Positions 1-7,378 of a stretch of 26,448 nt of DNA are shown here, in pieces. Below the pieces are notes generated by a model. It was not told the origin of the DNA. It searched no databases and worked only from the letters and a program-made list of their open reading frames with translations. This DNA comes from M55B167 sp046482825 (GTDB lineage Bacteria > Verrucomicrobiota > Kiritimatiellia > RFP12 > UBA1067), in contig JAWOEI010000069.1 in the NCBI GenBank assembly GCA_046482825.1, positions 1 to 26,448 of the forward strand, written 5' to 3'. The position numbers were made by a program, and so were the translations under genes. Within the stretch, counting starts at the first letter, position 1; every line of letters starts with the position of its first letter.

Positions 1-90
1 CATCAATACCAGCAGTCCGGTCTGCCGCAAAATGATACTTTTACCGGCCATATTCGGTCCGGTGATCATCATGTGAGGGGAAGGCTCACC
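1..90 (-). pseudogene. mutS: MutS fragment (Walker A region), runs off the left edge
   Basis: Read on the minus strand, bases 90 to 1 encode a short stretch containing MITGPNMAGKSIILRQTG. This matches the Walker A (P-loop) region of the MutS mismatch-repair ATPase, whose family signature is TGPNMxGKSTYLRQ. In intact MutS an RHPV motif and a PND-type motif lie within about 45 residues upstream of the P-loop. Neither is visible in any minus-strand frame here, and an in-frame TGA sits at 91-93. The ATPase domain has therefore been separated from the rest of the protein, or only the conserved 3' half remains beyond the window. An ATG pair at 67-72 could in principle start a truncated ATPase-only product, with a weak purine-rich stretch upstream. 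Family assignment is firm; calling it a pseudogene is inference because most of the gene lies outside the window. Confidence 0.6.
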
Positions 91-201
91 TCAACTCTCA
101 ACCTTTAGGGTAACGCGGGCAAAGCGCCGCTTGCCCACCTGGAATATCGCTGCGCAGCCAGGCGGAAGACGCAGGGCCGTATCCTCCAGGCGTTCGCCGG
201 T
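91..201 (-). pseudogene. C-terminal tail of an unidentified protein
   Basis: An open minus-strand frame from about 201 to the TGA at 91-93 encodes a tail reading roughly TGERLEDTALRLPPG, then AAIFQVGKRRFARVTLKVES. It begins right where the inverted terminal sequence of the adjacent insertion sequence ends, so the 5' part of the gene seems to have been removed or displaced. The PPG-then-beta-strand pattern resembles the last beta-sandwich strands of some glycoside hydrolases, but the match is too short to name a family. It could also be a chance open frame of 36 codons. Confidence 0.3.
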
Positions 202-240
202 CAAAGTAAATGCTTCTAAAACGGGTCATGATGGCGCATA

Positions 241-279
241 GGGGCATTTACTCTTACCAATTGGGCATTTACTTTTACC
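241..279 (+). repeat. Tandem GGGCATTTAC motifs at the left end of the insertion sequence
   Basis: Two near-identical 17-base units, GGGCATTTACTCTTACC (242-258) and GGGCATTTACTTTTACC (263-279), differ at one base and are separated by AATT. The core recurs inverted near 1867-1878 and 202-213, and directly at 1951-1960. Such subterminal repeats are plausible transposase binding sites; that role is inferred. Confidence 0.6.
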
Positions 280-446
280 GAAAACCGTGCGTTGTGCGGT
301 TTTGATGACCGGACATGTTCGAAAATCGGGATAAAAGTACACACTTCCCCCTTGGCACGAGGCATCCATGTTTTTCGGACATGGTCGATGCTCCTACCTA
401 TGGTGGACGTCGAACCTCCATCTCATAAGGCTTTGTCAGTATCTCG

Positions 447-1808
447 TCAGTCGAGATTTCTTGTCTTCTGCACGATGCCGAGAAGCGACGGTTTCAGGAT
501 GATGTCGTCGGCGGGGACTGCGCGGATACCGAAGAGTTCCGCGACCTGTGTGCCGAACGTCGCGGTGAAAAGGTCGTAGGGCGTCTTGTCTTTCAGTGAT
601 TGACGAATGTAGCTGTTGACGTGGGACATCGTCAAGTCCACGTCGGCCTGGGTGAGGGCATCGAACGATGTGGACTCCAGATACGGGGTTCCCTTTGGCA
701 GGATGTTTCGTATAAGTTCATGATTGCGTTCCACATGCGCCTTCTGGAAGGCTGAGTTCGGGTCGCAGTAGTAGATTTGTGTGAGACAGTTTCCTTCTGC
801 GTCGGTCTCGATCCGGGACGGGGCGCTGAACTCCGTGCCGTTGTCCGTGAGAATGACGGGGAAGAGCCGTGCAAATATTTCAAATCCTCCTGCATCGCCG
901 AACCTCTCCGTAAGCCGTTTGAGGATCATGGCGAACGCCTCCGTGACGTTGGCTGATGTTTTAGCGGACAGCAGCAACGCGACCATGAAACCATAGGGCA
1001 TAAACATCAGCGTCAGGAGGACCTTGCCACCCTTAACACCTTCGACCGTGTCCATCTCTGTAACGGGCAGTCCTGGATTTTGCTCAATGAAACGGAGATA
1101 ATCCGTGTAGGCGCGTCCGATCCGGCACTTGGTGTCGACCTTGTGCTCAACGGATTTTGCCTTGCGGGGCTTGAGCATGCAGGCGCGCGGCAGATCATGA
1201 CGCTTTGTGTGAAGGAGCCCGCCATTGACGTAGCGGTAGATCGTTTTCTCGTTAACGGTGAAGAGGTCGGCGTGGCAGGCCATGACGGCGTGTATGGACT
1301 GTCCCTGCTCGGTAAGGTTGTAGAGTGTCTCGTCGAATTTCAGGAGTTCCGCCTCCGTGATGTTTGCGCCGCGGCGCGTCTCTACAAGCTGTTTGCGGTA
1401 GTCGTTCTGCGCCGCCGAGTGGATGTAGAAACGTTTGCGCAAGACGCATTTACGCTCCTCCGTACAGCCGTTGCATACGTAGGGCGGATGCGAGAGCCGC
1501 GTGCAGATGTCCTCGACGAAATCGTTGCAGTGCGAGTTACACTGGCGGCAGAACCGACAATGCCGATTTCCGTCGTAGAGGCAGTGAGCACAGATGTGCA
1601 TCTTCTTGCAGTCCATCCTGTGGATGCATCGGTTTAACACACGATAAGCCACGCCCTTGTTGGATTCTATTGCGCGACTCTTGATTTCGCGCATGATCGT
1701 CCGCGCTGGTCGTCTGAGCTCCTTCGCAATCGCGTACACCTTCTTGTGGCAGCGTAACCCGTCCTCGATACGGAGGCGATCTTCTTCCGTCAATCTTGGT
1801 TTTTTCAT
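447..1808 (-). CDS. IS30-family transposase with Cys-rich N-terminal insert
   Basis: This is a 453-residue DDE transposase. The N-terminus (about residues 5-45) is a helix-turn-helix with the IS30-type run LRRPARTIMREIKSR. Residues 61-121 hold twelve cysteines in CxxC-like spacings and probably bind zinc. The catalytic core has D253 (TEMDTVEGVKGG), D322 (LTDNGTEF) and E360 (AHVERNHELIR), the IS30 arrangement, followed by the IVR-like NSYIRQSLKDKTPYDLF near residue 400. The start at 1808 is preceded by a good Shine-Dalgarno (AAGGAGTAACA before ATG). There is no frameshift or internal stop, so the element may still be active. A hairpin, AAAACCG/CGGTTTT at 281-303, lies downstream of the gene. 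The Cys-rich insert, which I recall from several gut-bacterial IS30 relatives, sets it apart from the short E. coli IS30 type. Confidence 0.93.
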   Translation of the reverse strand: MKKPRLTEEDRLRIEDGLRCHKKVYAIAKELRRPARTIMREIKSRAIESNKGVAYRVLNRCIHRMDCKKMHICAHCLYDGNRHCRFCRQCNSHCNDFVEDICTRLSHPPYVCNGCTEERKCVLRKRFYIHSAAQNDYRKQLVETRRGANITEAELLKFDETLYNLTEQGQSIHAVMACHADLFTVNEKTIYRYVNGGLLHTKRHDLPRACMLKPRKAKSVEHKVDTKCRIGRAYTDYLRFIEQNPGLPVTEMDTVEGVKGGKVLLTLMFMPYGFMVALLLSAKTSANVTEAFAMILKRLTERFGDAGGFEIFARLFPVILTDNGTEFSAPSRIETDAEGNCLTQIYYCDPNSAFQKAHVERNHELIRNILPKGTPYLESTSFDALTQADVDLTMSHVNSYIRQSLKDKTPYDLFTATFGTQVAELFGIRAVPADDIILKPSLLGIVQKTRNLD

Positions 1809-1875
1809 TGTTACTCCTTAATCCCGGCAGAATTGTCGGTATCATGAAGTATATCATTTCTTAAACTAAATGCCC

Positions 1876-1891
1876 CCTCCCCATGGGGAGG
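1876..1891. repeat. Perfect 16-bp palindrome upstream of the transposase
   Basis: CCTCCCCATGGGGAGG is a perfect palindrome 68 bp upstream of the transposase start and next to the inverted copy of the GGGCATTTA motif. It could be a transposase or repressor site, or part of the right end of the element. The role is not determined. Confidence 0.5.
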
Positions 1892-1998
1892 AAATAGATG
1901 TCCCGGCCTTACCCCTTTTTTTTGGCAGACTCATTGCCCCTACTATGGGAGCATTTACTTTGTCAATTGACCTCAAATCCACAGCTTATTGTTTGGAT

Positions 1999-2027
1999 TT
2001 GCTTTTCAGTATGGAATTCAATATAAT
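1999..2027 (+). promoter_or_regulatory. Sigma-70-type promoter of pheST
   Basis: A -35 box TTGCTT (1999-2004), a 17-bp spacer and a perfect -10 box TATAAT (2022-2027) lie upstream of pheS. Transcription would start near 2034 and leave a leader of about 144 nt before the pheS ATG at 2178. Long pheST leaders are often attenuators in other bacteria, but I could not draw a convincing terminator/antiterminator pair or T-box motif here. Confidence 0.65.
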
Positions 2028-2177
2028 AAATGACTGTTTTTTTATTGTTTCCGGATATTGCAGACGGTCTTTTTGCCATGCGGTATTCGGGGATGTGTGA
2101 TAAATGAATTGCGGGAGTGCAAGGTTGTTTATGTTTACAGGGCGGAACCCGTTTCGCATAAAGAAAGAGATGAGTTT

Positions 2178-3194
2178 ATGACATTGGCGGATTTAAAAAA
2201 GCAACAGGCGCAATCACTGGAAGAAGTGGATGCGGCCGGGGATGCCGACGCTCTTGAGCAGGTGAGGATACGTTATCTAGGACGTAACGGGCTGCTCCCG
2301 GCAGTGATGAAACAGATGAAAAATGTAGCCAAAGAGGACAGACCTGCGTTCGGGAAAACTGTCAACCTGTGGCGTAAACAGCTGGAAGAGGCTATAACCG
2401 GTAAAAATATGGGAGCGGCGAGTGCGGGGAAACAAAGCTCCGCTTTTGACTGCAGCCTGCCGGGACGCTGGAATACTCCGGGAACAATACATCCTGTCTC
2501 ACGCGTAATTGAAGAGAGTGCCGCCATATTTGCGCGTCTCGGGTTTTCTGTTGCTGACGGTCCCGATATCGAAAACAGGTTCAACAACTTCACCGCTTTG
2601 AATACGCCGGCGCATCATCCCTCAATGGATGAGTCCGATACTTTCTGGATGGGGGAAGATCAGCTGCTCCGCACGCAGACGTCTCCGGTGCAGATCCGCA
2701 TGATGACACAATATAAGCCGCCTGTGCGTATTATTACACCGGGGCGCACCTACAGACGCGACACCACGGATGCCACCCACAGCGCAAACTTTCACCAGAT
2801 TGAAGGACTCTATGTGGACACCGCTCCGGTTTCTCTGGCCGACCTGAAGGCAACCCTGGAGTATTATGCCGAAAAGATGATGGGCCGCGGGGTGGGCGTG
2901 CGTTTTCGTCCTCACTTTTTTCCTTTTACTGAACCCAGCGTTGAGGTCGATTTCTCCTGCCATGTATGCGGCGGGAAAGGATGCCGCGTCTGCAAAATGA
3001 GCGGCTGGATCGAGATTGCCGGGGCAGGAATGGTGGATCCCCGTGTCTATGAGTTTGTGGGCTATGACCCCGAAGATGTTTACGGGTTCGCCTTCGGTTT
3101 CGGGGTTGAACGTATAGCCATGGTAAAATACGGTATCCCGGATATCCGCTGGCTTTATGAGAATGATGTGCGTTTTCTGGAACAGTTGCGTTGA
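2178..3194 (+). CDS. pheS: Phenylalanine--tRNA ligase alpha subunit
   Basis: This is the alpha subunit of the cytoplasmic alpha2-beta2 phenylalanyl-tRNA synthetase, which charges tRNA-Phe. The protein has 338 residues, the usual length. An N-terminal helical region (about residues 1-85) with RNGLLPAVMKQM precedes the class II catalytic core. The core shows HPVSRVIEESAAIF, motif 2 (TYRRDTTDATHSANFHQIEG), FTEPSVEVDF, the Cys cluster CHVCGGKGCRVCKMSGW found in many PheS proteins, and motif 3 (GFGVERIAMVKYGI). The frame is open back to 2058, but only ATG 2178 gives the family N-terminus (MTLADLKKQQAQ), with a weak AGAAAGAGATG purine stretch before it. pheT follows after 65 bp in the same operon. 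Confidence 0.97.
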   Translation: MTLADLKKQQAQSLEEVDAAGDADALEQVRIRYLGRNGLLPAVMKQMKNVAKEDRPAFGKTVNLWRKQLEEAITGKNMGAASAGKQSSAFDCSLPGRWNTPGTIHPVSRVIEESAAIFARLGFSVADGPDIENRFNNFTALNTPAHHPSMDESDTFWMGEDQLLRTQTSPVQIRMMTQYKPPVRIITPGRTYRRDTTDATHSANFHQIEGLYVDTAPVSLADLKATLEYYAEKMMGRGVGVRFRPHFFPFTEPSVEVDFSCHVCGGKGCRVCKMSGWIEIAGAGMVDPRVYEFVGYDPEDVYGFAFGFGVERIAMVKYGIPDIRWLYENDVRFLEQLR

Positions 3195-3259
3195 TGACGG
3201 CATTTTGTCGCCGGTTTGATCCGAACACCTGAACAGATATTGAAATTTGAGGAATATTT

Positions 3260-5677
3260 ATGAAAGTGCCAGTCAGTTGGTTGAATGAGTATGTGCATGT
3301 TTCCGACCTTTCGGTGCAGGAACTCTCGGAGAAACTCACCTTTTCAGGTGTGGAAGTGGAGGGTATTGAAGTCATCGGAGCCGATCTGGATGATAATTTT
3401 GTGGTGGGCGAAGTTCTTTCCTGCAAGCCGCATGAAAACTCGGATCATCTGAGCGTCTGCATGGTTTCAGACGGTACCGGACAGCATCAGGTGGTCTGCG
3501 GTGCTCCCAATGTGCGTGCGGGAATCAAAGTGCCTTTTGCAAAAACAGGCGCAACTGTTCCCCGAGGCGGTTTCAGGATCAGAAAGGCGAAACTACGAGG
3601 AGTTGAATCATTCGGTATGATCTGCTCGGCGTCTGAACTTGATATGGCGGAGGAGAGTGACGGAATTCTGATTCTGAACCCCGATGCCTCTGTCGGTATG
3701 CCCATGCGCGATCTGCTGCCGCCGCCGGAGACGGTGATGGATCTGGAGATTACCTGGAACCGCTCCGACTGCCTTTCCATTATAGGTGTCGCCCGCGAGT
3801 TTTCCGCCCTTCTGGGACGTCCTCTGAAGATGCCTTCTCTGGATTTTGCCGAGTCTCCTGATCCGGTTGAGAATTTTGCCAGCGTGAAAGTTGAAGCGCC
3901 GGATCTCTGCCCGCGCTATACCGCGCGGGTGCTTACAGGAGTAAAAGACGGGGAATCACCGCTTTGGATGGCACGCCGTCTGGAAATGTGCGGTGTTCGC
4001 TCCATTAGCCTTACGGTTGATATAACCAATTACGTGATGCTTGAGACGGGACAGCCTCTGCACGCTTTTGACCTGAACCGCGTAGCGGATCAGAGCATCA
4101 TAGTGCGCCGTGCTGAGGACGGGGAGATATTGAAAACCCTGGACGATGTGGAGCGTACTCTGGACAGCAGTATGCTGATGATAGCGGATGCCGCGAAGAC
4201 TGTGGCCGTTGCAGGAGTTATGGGAGGCGCAGAAAGCGAAATTGATGAGGGTCTCAGTGATACCGTTCTGCTGGAAAGTGCGCTGTTTGATCCTTCATCG
4301 ATCAAGTTCACTGCCGCATCCCTCGGTCTGGCAACTGAGTCCAGCCGCCGGTTTGAGCGCGGGGTCGATCCTGATCTGGCCGATCTGGCCAGCCGTCGTG
4401 CATCAGCTCTGCTGACTCAGCTTGCCGGTGCAAAAGCGGCCAAAGGGCTTATCGACTGTGACCATAGAAATTTTGAAAACCGCAGAGTGGCTCTGCGTTT
4501 CGAGCGTGTGCGTGAGGTGATAGGGGCAAAACTTCCGGATAAGGATATAATCTCTGTTCTGGAAAGCCTGGGGCTGAAAACGGAGTCTTGTGCTGAAGAT
4601 AAAGCTGTTTTTGTCATACCGTCATGGCGCCTGGATCTTTCAATGGAAGCTGATCTGATTGAAGAGATTGCCCGCATGAACGGGCTGGATAAGGTTCCGC
4701 CTGCAGTGCTCGGCAATGCGGCGGTATCCATGCTGGATGATTCTTTTTTTTATGACAGGAAACACTGCCGCCGGATACTGACAGGCCTCGGGTTCAACGA
4801 GGCTATGCACTACAGCTTCCTGGCAGAGGACGATTTGAACACCTTTGAAAAACGTAAAACTGACAGACGTGCTGTAATACCTAATCCGGTAAGCGCTGAC
4901 TATGGTGTCTTGCGCGATTCTCTTCTGCCGCAGATGGCCGCTTCCCTCGGCCGGAATGCTTCAAGACAGGTTGAGACGGCTGCTCTCTTTGAAATGGGAC
5001 GGGTGTTTTTCAAGAACAGCGAAGGCGCTGTCAAAGAAGAGGAAAGGGTGTCGCTCGGAATGATGGGACCGGTCGGACGAAATGCTCTTGACCGCCGCCA
5101 GCTTGTGGGAAATGAAGAAGCTCTGCTCTGGATGAAAGGCGCGGTTGAACAGCTGGTTGCGCTTCTTCATGCCGGAAAAGTCGATTTCAGACTCGAAAAT
5201 CACCCGGCTATGGAAGAAGGATGGTCTGTGAATGTTCTTCTGAACAGTGAAAAAGTAGGATGCATGGGTCTGCTTTCAGAGAAATTGCGTCACCAGTGGC
5301 GTATGACTCAGCCTATGCCTGTCGCTGAATTGTGCCTGAACCCTCTCCTGAAACATATAAATAAGAGTTCCTCTGTAAAACCGGTGCCCGTTTATCCCGC
5401 AGTTAAACGTGATGTCGCTTTTATCAGTGACAGCTCTGTCTCTCACCGGGATGTTGTTGAATGTATCCGTAATTCAGCACCCGCGGAATTGACCGGAATT
5501 GAACTTTTTGATATATTTACGTCGAAAGCTATGGGCAGAGGTAAGCGTAGCCTGGGATATACGCTTTCCTTCCGCTCGCTCGAAAGAACCCTTACCGACC
5601 AGGAGGTAAACGAGTCTTTCGCAGGGATAGTCCATGCCTTGAAAGATAATTTGAAAGTAGAAGTCCGCGATGGATGA
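3260..5677 (+). CDS. pheT: Phenylalanine--tRNA ligase beta subunit
   Basis: This is the beta subunit of phenylalanyl-tRNA synthetase, 805 residues, full bacterial length. The order is as expected. An EMAP-like tRNA-binding domain spans about residues 40-150 (NFVVGEVLSCKPHENSDHL, VVCGAPNVRAG). The B3/B4 editing region includes WNRSDCLSIIGVARE, LTVDITNYVMLETGQPLHAFD and AGVMGG. A B5 region around residues 400-480 (RVREVIGAKLPDKDI, WRLDLSMEADLIEEIARM) and the catalytic-like module (NPVSADYGVLRDSLLPQM) follow. A C-terminal anticodon-binding FDX-ACB domain begins near residue 710 (YPAVKRDVAFI) and ends with SLGYTLSFRSLERTLTDQEV. A Shine-Dalgarno GAGGA precedes the ATG by 6 bases. A terminator hairpin begins four bases after the stop, closing the pheST operon. 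Confidence 0.97.
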   Translation: MKVPVSWLNEYVHVSDLSVQELSEKLTFSGVEVEGIEVIGADLDDNFVVGEVLSCKPHENSDHLSVCMVSDGTGQHQVVCGAPNVRAGIKVPFAKTGATVPRGGFRIRKAKLRGVESFGMICSASELDMAEESDGILILNPDASVGMPMRDLLPPPETVMDLEITWNRSDCLSIIGVAREFSALLGRPLKMPSLDFAESPDPVENFASVKVEAPDLCPRYTARVLTGVKDGESPLWMARRLEMCGVRSISLTVDITNYVMLETGQPLHAFDLNRVADQSIIVRRAEDGEILKTLDDVERTLDSSMLMIADAAKTVAVAGVMGGAESEIDEGLSDTVLLESALFDPSSIKFTAASLGLATESSRRFERGVDPDLADLASRRASALLTQLAGAKAAKGLIDCDHRNFENRRVALRFERVREVIGAKLPDKDIISVLESLGLKTESCAEDKAVFVIPSWRLDLSMEADLIEEIARMNGLDKVPPAVLGNAAVSMLDDSFFYDRKHCRRILTGLGFNEAMHYSFLAEDDLNTFEKRKTDRRAVIPNPVSADYGVLRDSLLPQMAASLGRNASRQVETAALFEMGRVFFKNSEGAVKEEERVSLGMMGPVGRNALDRRQLVGNEEALLWMKGAVEQLVALLHAGKVDFRLENHPAMEEGWSVNVLLNSEKVGCMGLLSEKLRHQWRMTQPMPVAELCLNPLLKHINKSSSVKPVPVYPAVKRDVAFISDSSVSHRDVVECIRNSAPAELTGIELFDIFTSKAMGRGKRSLGYTLSFRSLERTLTDQEVNESFAGIVHALKDNLKVEVRDG

Positions 5678-5680
5678 TGA

Positions 5681-5707
5681 GCCTGCGGATATTGCAGTTG
5701 CGCAGGC
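5681..5707 (+). terminator. Probable terminator after pheT
   Basis: GCCTGCG (5681-5687) pairs perfectly with CGCAGGC (5701-5707) across a 13-base loop, followed by a short TTT run, four bases after the pheT stop. The loop is long and the T tract short, so termination may be partial. Confidence 0.5.
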
Positions 5708-5834
5708 TTTAGACACAACCGGTTTGTCCGGCGAAAAAGTTTGAATTGCGAGTGTAACCCGTATCAGGCGTTTAAAATGATTTGCAATGTGCCGGTGCAT
5801 TACAGATGGGCGGCCGGCCGCAACCTGAAGTGAG

Positions 5835-6004
5835 CCCTGCTTTGTGCGTGGATAAGCGACGTTTCTCTGACCTTCAAATATGTAAGGGAGCTCGAAAGCG
5901 TTGTCCTGATGAGCCTGTTTCTGACAGGATACAGAAGAACAGCGACTAGAGCACCCACCTCGTTGACGAGGTTCCAGAGGTGTCGACAATACGGCAAAGC
6001 GGGG
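5835..6004 (+). ncRNA. ssrS: 6S RNA (RNA polymerase regulator)
   Basis: The call comes from structure. The closing stem CCCTGCTTTG (5835-5844) pairs with CAAAGCGGGG (5995-6004), and the duplex continues with CGTG/TACG, CGACG/TGTCG (5857-5861/5981-5985) and CTCTG/CAGAG (5865-5869/5975-5979). A large central bubble follows. Its 3' strand forms the small hairpin ACCTCG-TTGA-CGAGGT (5957-5972), typical of 6S RNA. The apical arm has GCTC/GAGC, CGTTGT/ACAGCG and the terminal hairpin CCTGT-TTCTG-ACAGG (5914-5928). Length is about 170 nt, close to the 184 nt of E. coli. 6S RNA mimics an open promoter and holds the housekeeping RNA polymerase in stationary phase; the template for product RNA would lie in the 5' bubble strand near 5870-5889. 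A covariance-model search was not possible, so exact ends are approximate. Confidence 0.8.
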
Positions 6005-6022
6005 TATTTTATCGGTGCATTG

Positions 6023-6982
6023 ATGTATAATTGCTCAAGACGAAAACTGCTTTCCGCTATGCTTGTTTCCGCCTTCTTTTCAACGGTTCGGGCATCCGCC
6101 GGAGATATGTCCTCTGTGCCGCAGGAGGCCGTTGATGAATTGGGAGTTGAATACGGGACTCCGCAGAGGAGCGGATTTGTTTTTATAGACGGGGCTTATA
6201 TTCCCTATCCATACACAGTGACCCGTTACGGCAACGGGGTGTTTATCAATCGTATTCAGGTGGAAAAGCCGGTTCCCTGGAGCTATTTCCATCCTGAAAT
6301 AGAAGATTCCGCCGGCAAAAACAAAATTTCTGCTGTAGAAGATAACAGAGAACAGTTTGGAACTCCCGAGCAGGAAACTGTACAGCAGCCCTCTACTTCA
6401 GGAAGAGAGGTGCCTGACAATATCACCAGTATCGACGATCTTTTCAATGATGATAATAAGCCCTCTCCCGAAACGGCTGCGAATGAGACGTCCAAGGTTG
6501 AAACGCTTGATGATCTTTTCATCAACGACGCAGACGGGGTATCCAGCCCTCATACTGATGATGCCCCGCAGGATAGCCCTGCGGCCGCAATGCCCGAAAA
6601 ACTTACTCCTGAGCAGCTCAAGCGGCGTAAAAAACTTCTGAAACAGTATTTGGATGAGCAGCGGATGTTTTATGAACGCGCTCTCTCCAGAGATGAGCTC
6701 TATTTTTTCGGGACCTCACACAGCAGAATCAACGGTACCTACGGCAGCGCCAAGGTTCTTTTTGAAGTTCTGCCGTCTGCTCTGCGACATGCCCGCTCAC
6801 CGGCTGACCTGTACCGAAGGCTGCGCAGGGGAGGAGTATATTTTGTTGATTTAGGTGTTTGTAAGGCTCTCTACAGAAATAAGAAAACCTTTCCCTTGCT
6901 TCAGCAGCGTTTGAAGCGAATCAGACGGAAGGATGCGGATAAAGAGGCCGAGCGAAAAAAAAAGAGTTTTGAAAATGCGTAA
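6023..6982 (+). CDS. Secreted acidic protein of unknown function
   Basis: I do not recognise a family. The product is 319 residues from ATG 6023. A basic start (CSRRK) and a hydrophobic run ending STVRASA give a signal peptide, probably cut after ASA near residue 26. A globular segment (about 30-90; FVFIDGAYIPYPYTVTRYG) is followed by an acidic low-complexity stretch (about 110-200) with two related motifs, SIDDLFNDD and TLDDLFIND. The C-terminal part is Lys/Arg-rich, with a more ordered stretch (ELYFFGTSHSRINGTYGSAK, then LRRGGVYFVDLGVCKALYRN), ending in KEAERKKKSFENA. The frame is open back to 5909, but that would overlap the 6S RNA and give no signal peptide, so 6023 is preferred although no clear Shine-Dalgarno precedes it. 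The stop overlaps the start of the next gene by 8 bases. Confidence 0.75.
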   Translation: MYNCSRRKLLSAMLVSAFFSTVRASAGDMSSVPQEAVDELGVEYGTPQRSGFVFIDGAYIPYPYTVTRYGNGVFINRIQVEKPVPWSYFHPEIEDSAGKNKISAVEDNREQFGTPEQETVQQPSTSGREVPDNITSIDDLFNDDNKPSPETAANETSKVETLDDLFINDADGVSSPHTDDAPQDSPAAAMPEKLTPEQLKRRKKLLKQYLDEQRMFYERALSRDELYFFGTSHSRINGTYGSAKVLFEVLPSALRHARSPADLYRRLRRGGVYFVDLGVCKALYRNKKTFPLLQQRLKRIRRKDADKEAERKKKSFENA

Positions 6983-7292
6983 TAAGAATAAATTTGATAA
7001 AGGTGCTTTTAACCGTTTCTGCCGCGTGCTTTCCACTCTTTCCACTCCGGATGAGGTTGAAAAACTTTTTATGGAGGTCCTGACAGAGAAGGAACGTCTG
7101 GATGTGGCCCTGCGCTGGCATCTGATGGAACTTCTGAATGAAGGGGTTTCACAGCGGAAAATTGCCGAATTGCTCGGTGTCAGCCTGTGTAAGATCACGC
7201 GCGGTTCAAAAATTCTCAAGGATAAGATGAGTATTACACGTGAAAAACTGAAAAACGCATCTGAACATGGCGGCCGGAGTTCTCTGTTTTAG
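6975..7292 (+). CDS. trpR: TrpR-family transcriptional repressor
   Basis: This is a 105-residue helix-turn-helix protein of the Trp repressor superfamily, close to the 108 residues of E. coli TrpR. The DNA-reading part is SQRKIAELLGVSLCKITRGS, matching the SQRELKNELG...ITRGS of TrpR. By my alignment the tryptophan-contacting Thr44, Arg54, Arg84 and Gly85 of E. coli are all present (LTEKERLDVALR; TRG), while Ser88 is Ile. It could therefore bind tryptophan, although related YerC/YecD-type proteins share the fold. ATG 6975 overlaps the end of the secreted-protein gene, so the two are probably translationally coupled; an upstream in-frame ATG at 6933 would only add a basic leader. No trp biosynthesis gene or TrpR-like operator is visible in the window, so its targets are unknown. 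Confidence 0.8.
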   Translation: MRNKNKFDKGAFNRFCRVLSTLSTPDEVEKLFMEVLTEKERLDVALRWHLMELLNEGVSQRKIAELLGVSLCKITRGSKILKDKMSITREKLKNASEHGGRSSLF

Positions 7293-7378
7293 GTGCCTGC
7301 ATTGAAAACCGGGGTCGTGCTGGCTGTATTCAATGGCAGAAAAGACTGACTGTTCACAAACAAACATTAAGAGCTGAA

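Larger units (their letters stand above)
202..1962 (-). mobile_element. IS30-family insertion sequence
   Basis: This interval is bounded by inverted copies of CAAAGTAAATGC (202-213 forward; 1951-1962 as the reverse complement). Beyond this, similarity continues weakly, with one gap, for about 17 further bases. It encloses one intact IS30-type transposase gene on the minus strand. A second nested set of related motifs occurs inside: GGGCATTTAC at 242-251 and 263-272, and its inverse around 1867-1878. The true ends could therefore be 241/1878 rather than 202/1962. No target duplication is visible directly outside either pair. At about 1.76 kb it is longer than the classic 1.0-1.2 kb IS30 elements, which fits the longer Cys-rich transposase. 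The right end lies about 37 bp upstream of the probable pheS -35 box. Confidence 0.6.

Noticed and set aside
1080..1637. 185-codon plus-strand open frame inside the insertion sequence
   Set aside because: It is antisense to the transposase and has no recognisable domain; the minus-strand frame carries the DDE motifs.
2058..2177. Longer start (TTG) for pheS
   Set aside because: It adds 40 residues absent from the PheS family and overlaps the leader; ATG 2178 gives the family N-terminus.
2052..5697. Twelve-base repeat CGGATATTGCAG at 2052-2063 and 5686-5697, flanking pheST
   Set aside because: The shared stretch is short, the surrounding bases do not match, and one copy is inside the pheT terminator loop; chance is the simplest explanation.
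5909..6022. Longer start for the secreted acidic protein
   Set aside because: Those codons lie inside the 6S RNA and would bury the signal peptide in the interior of the protein.
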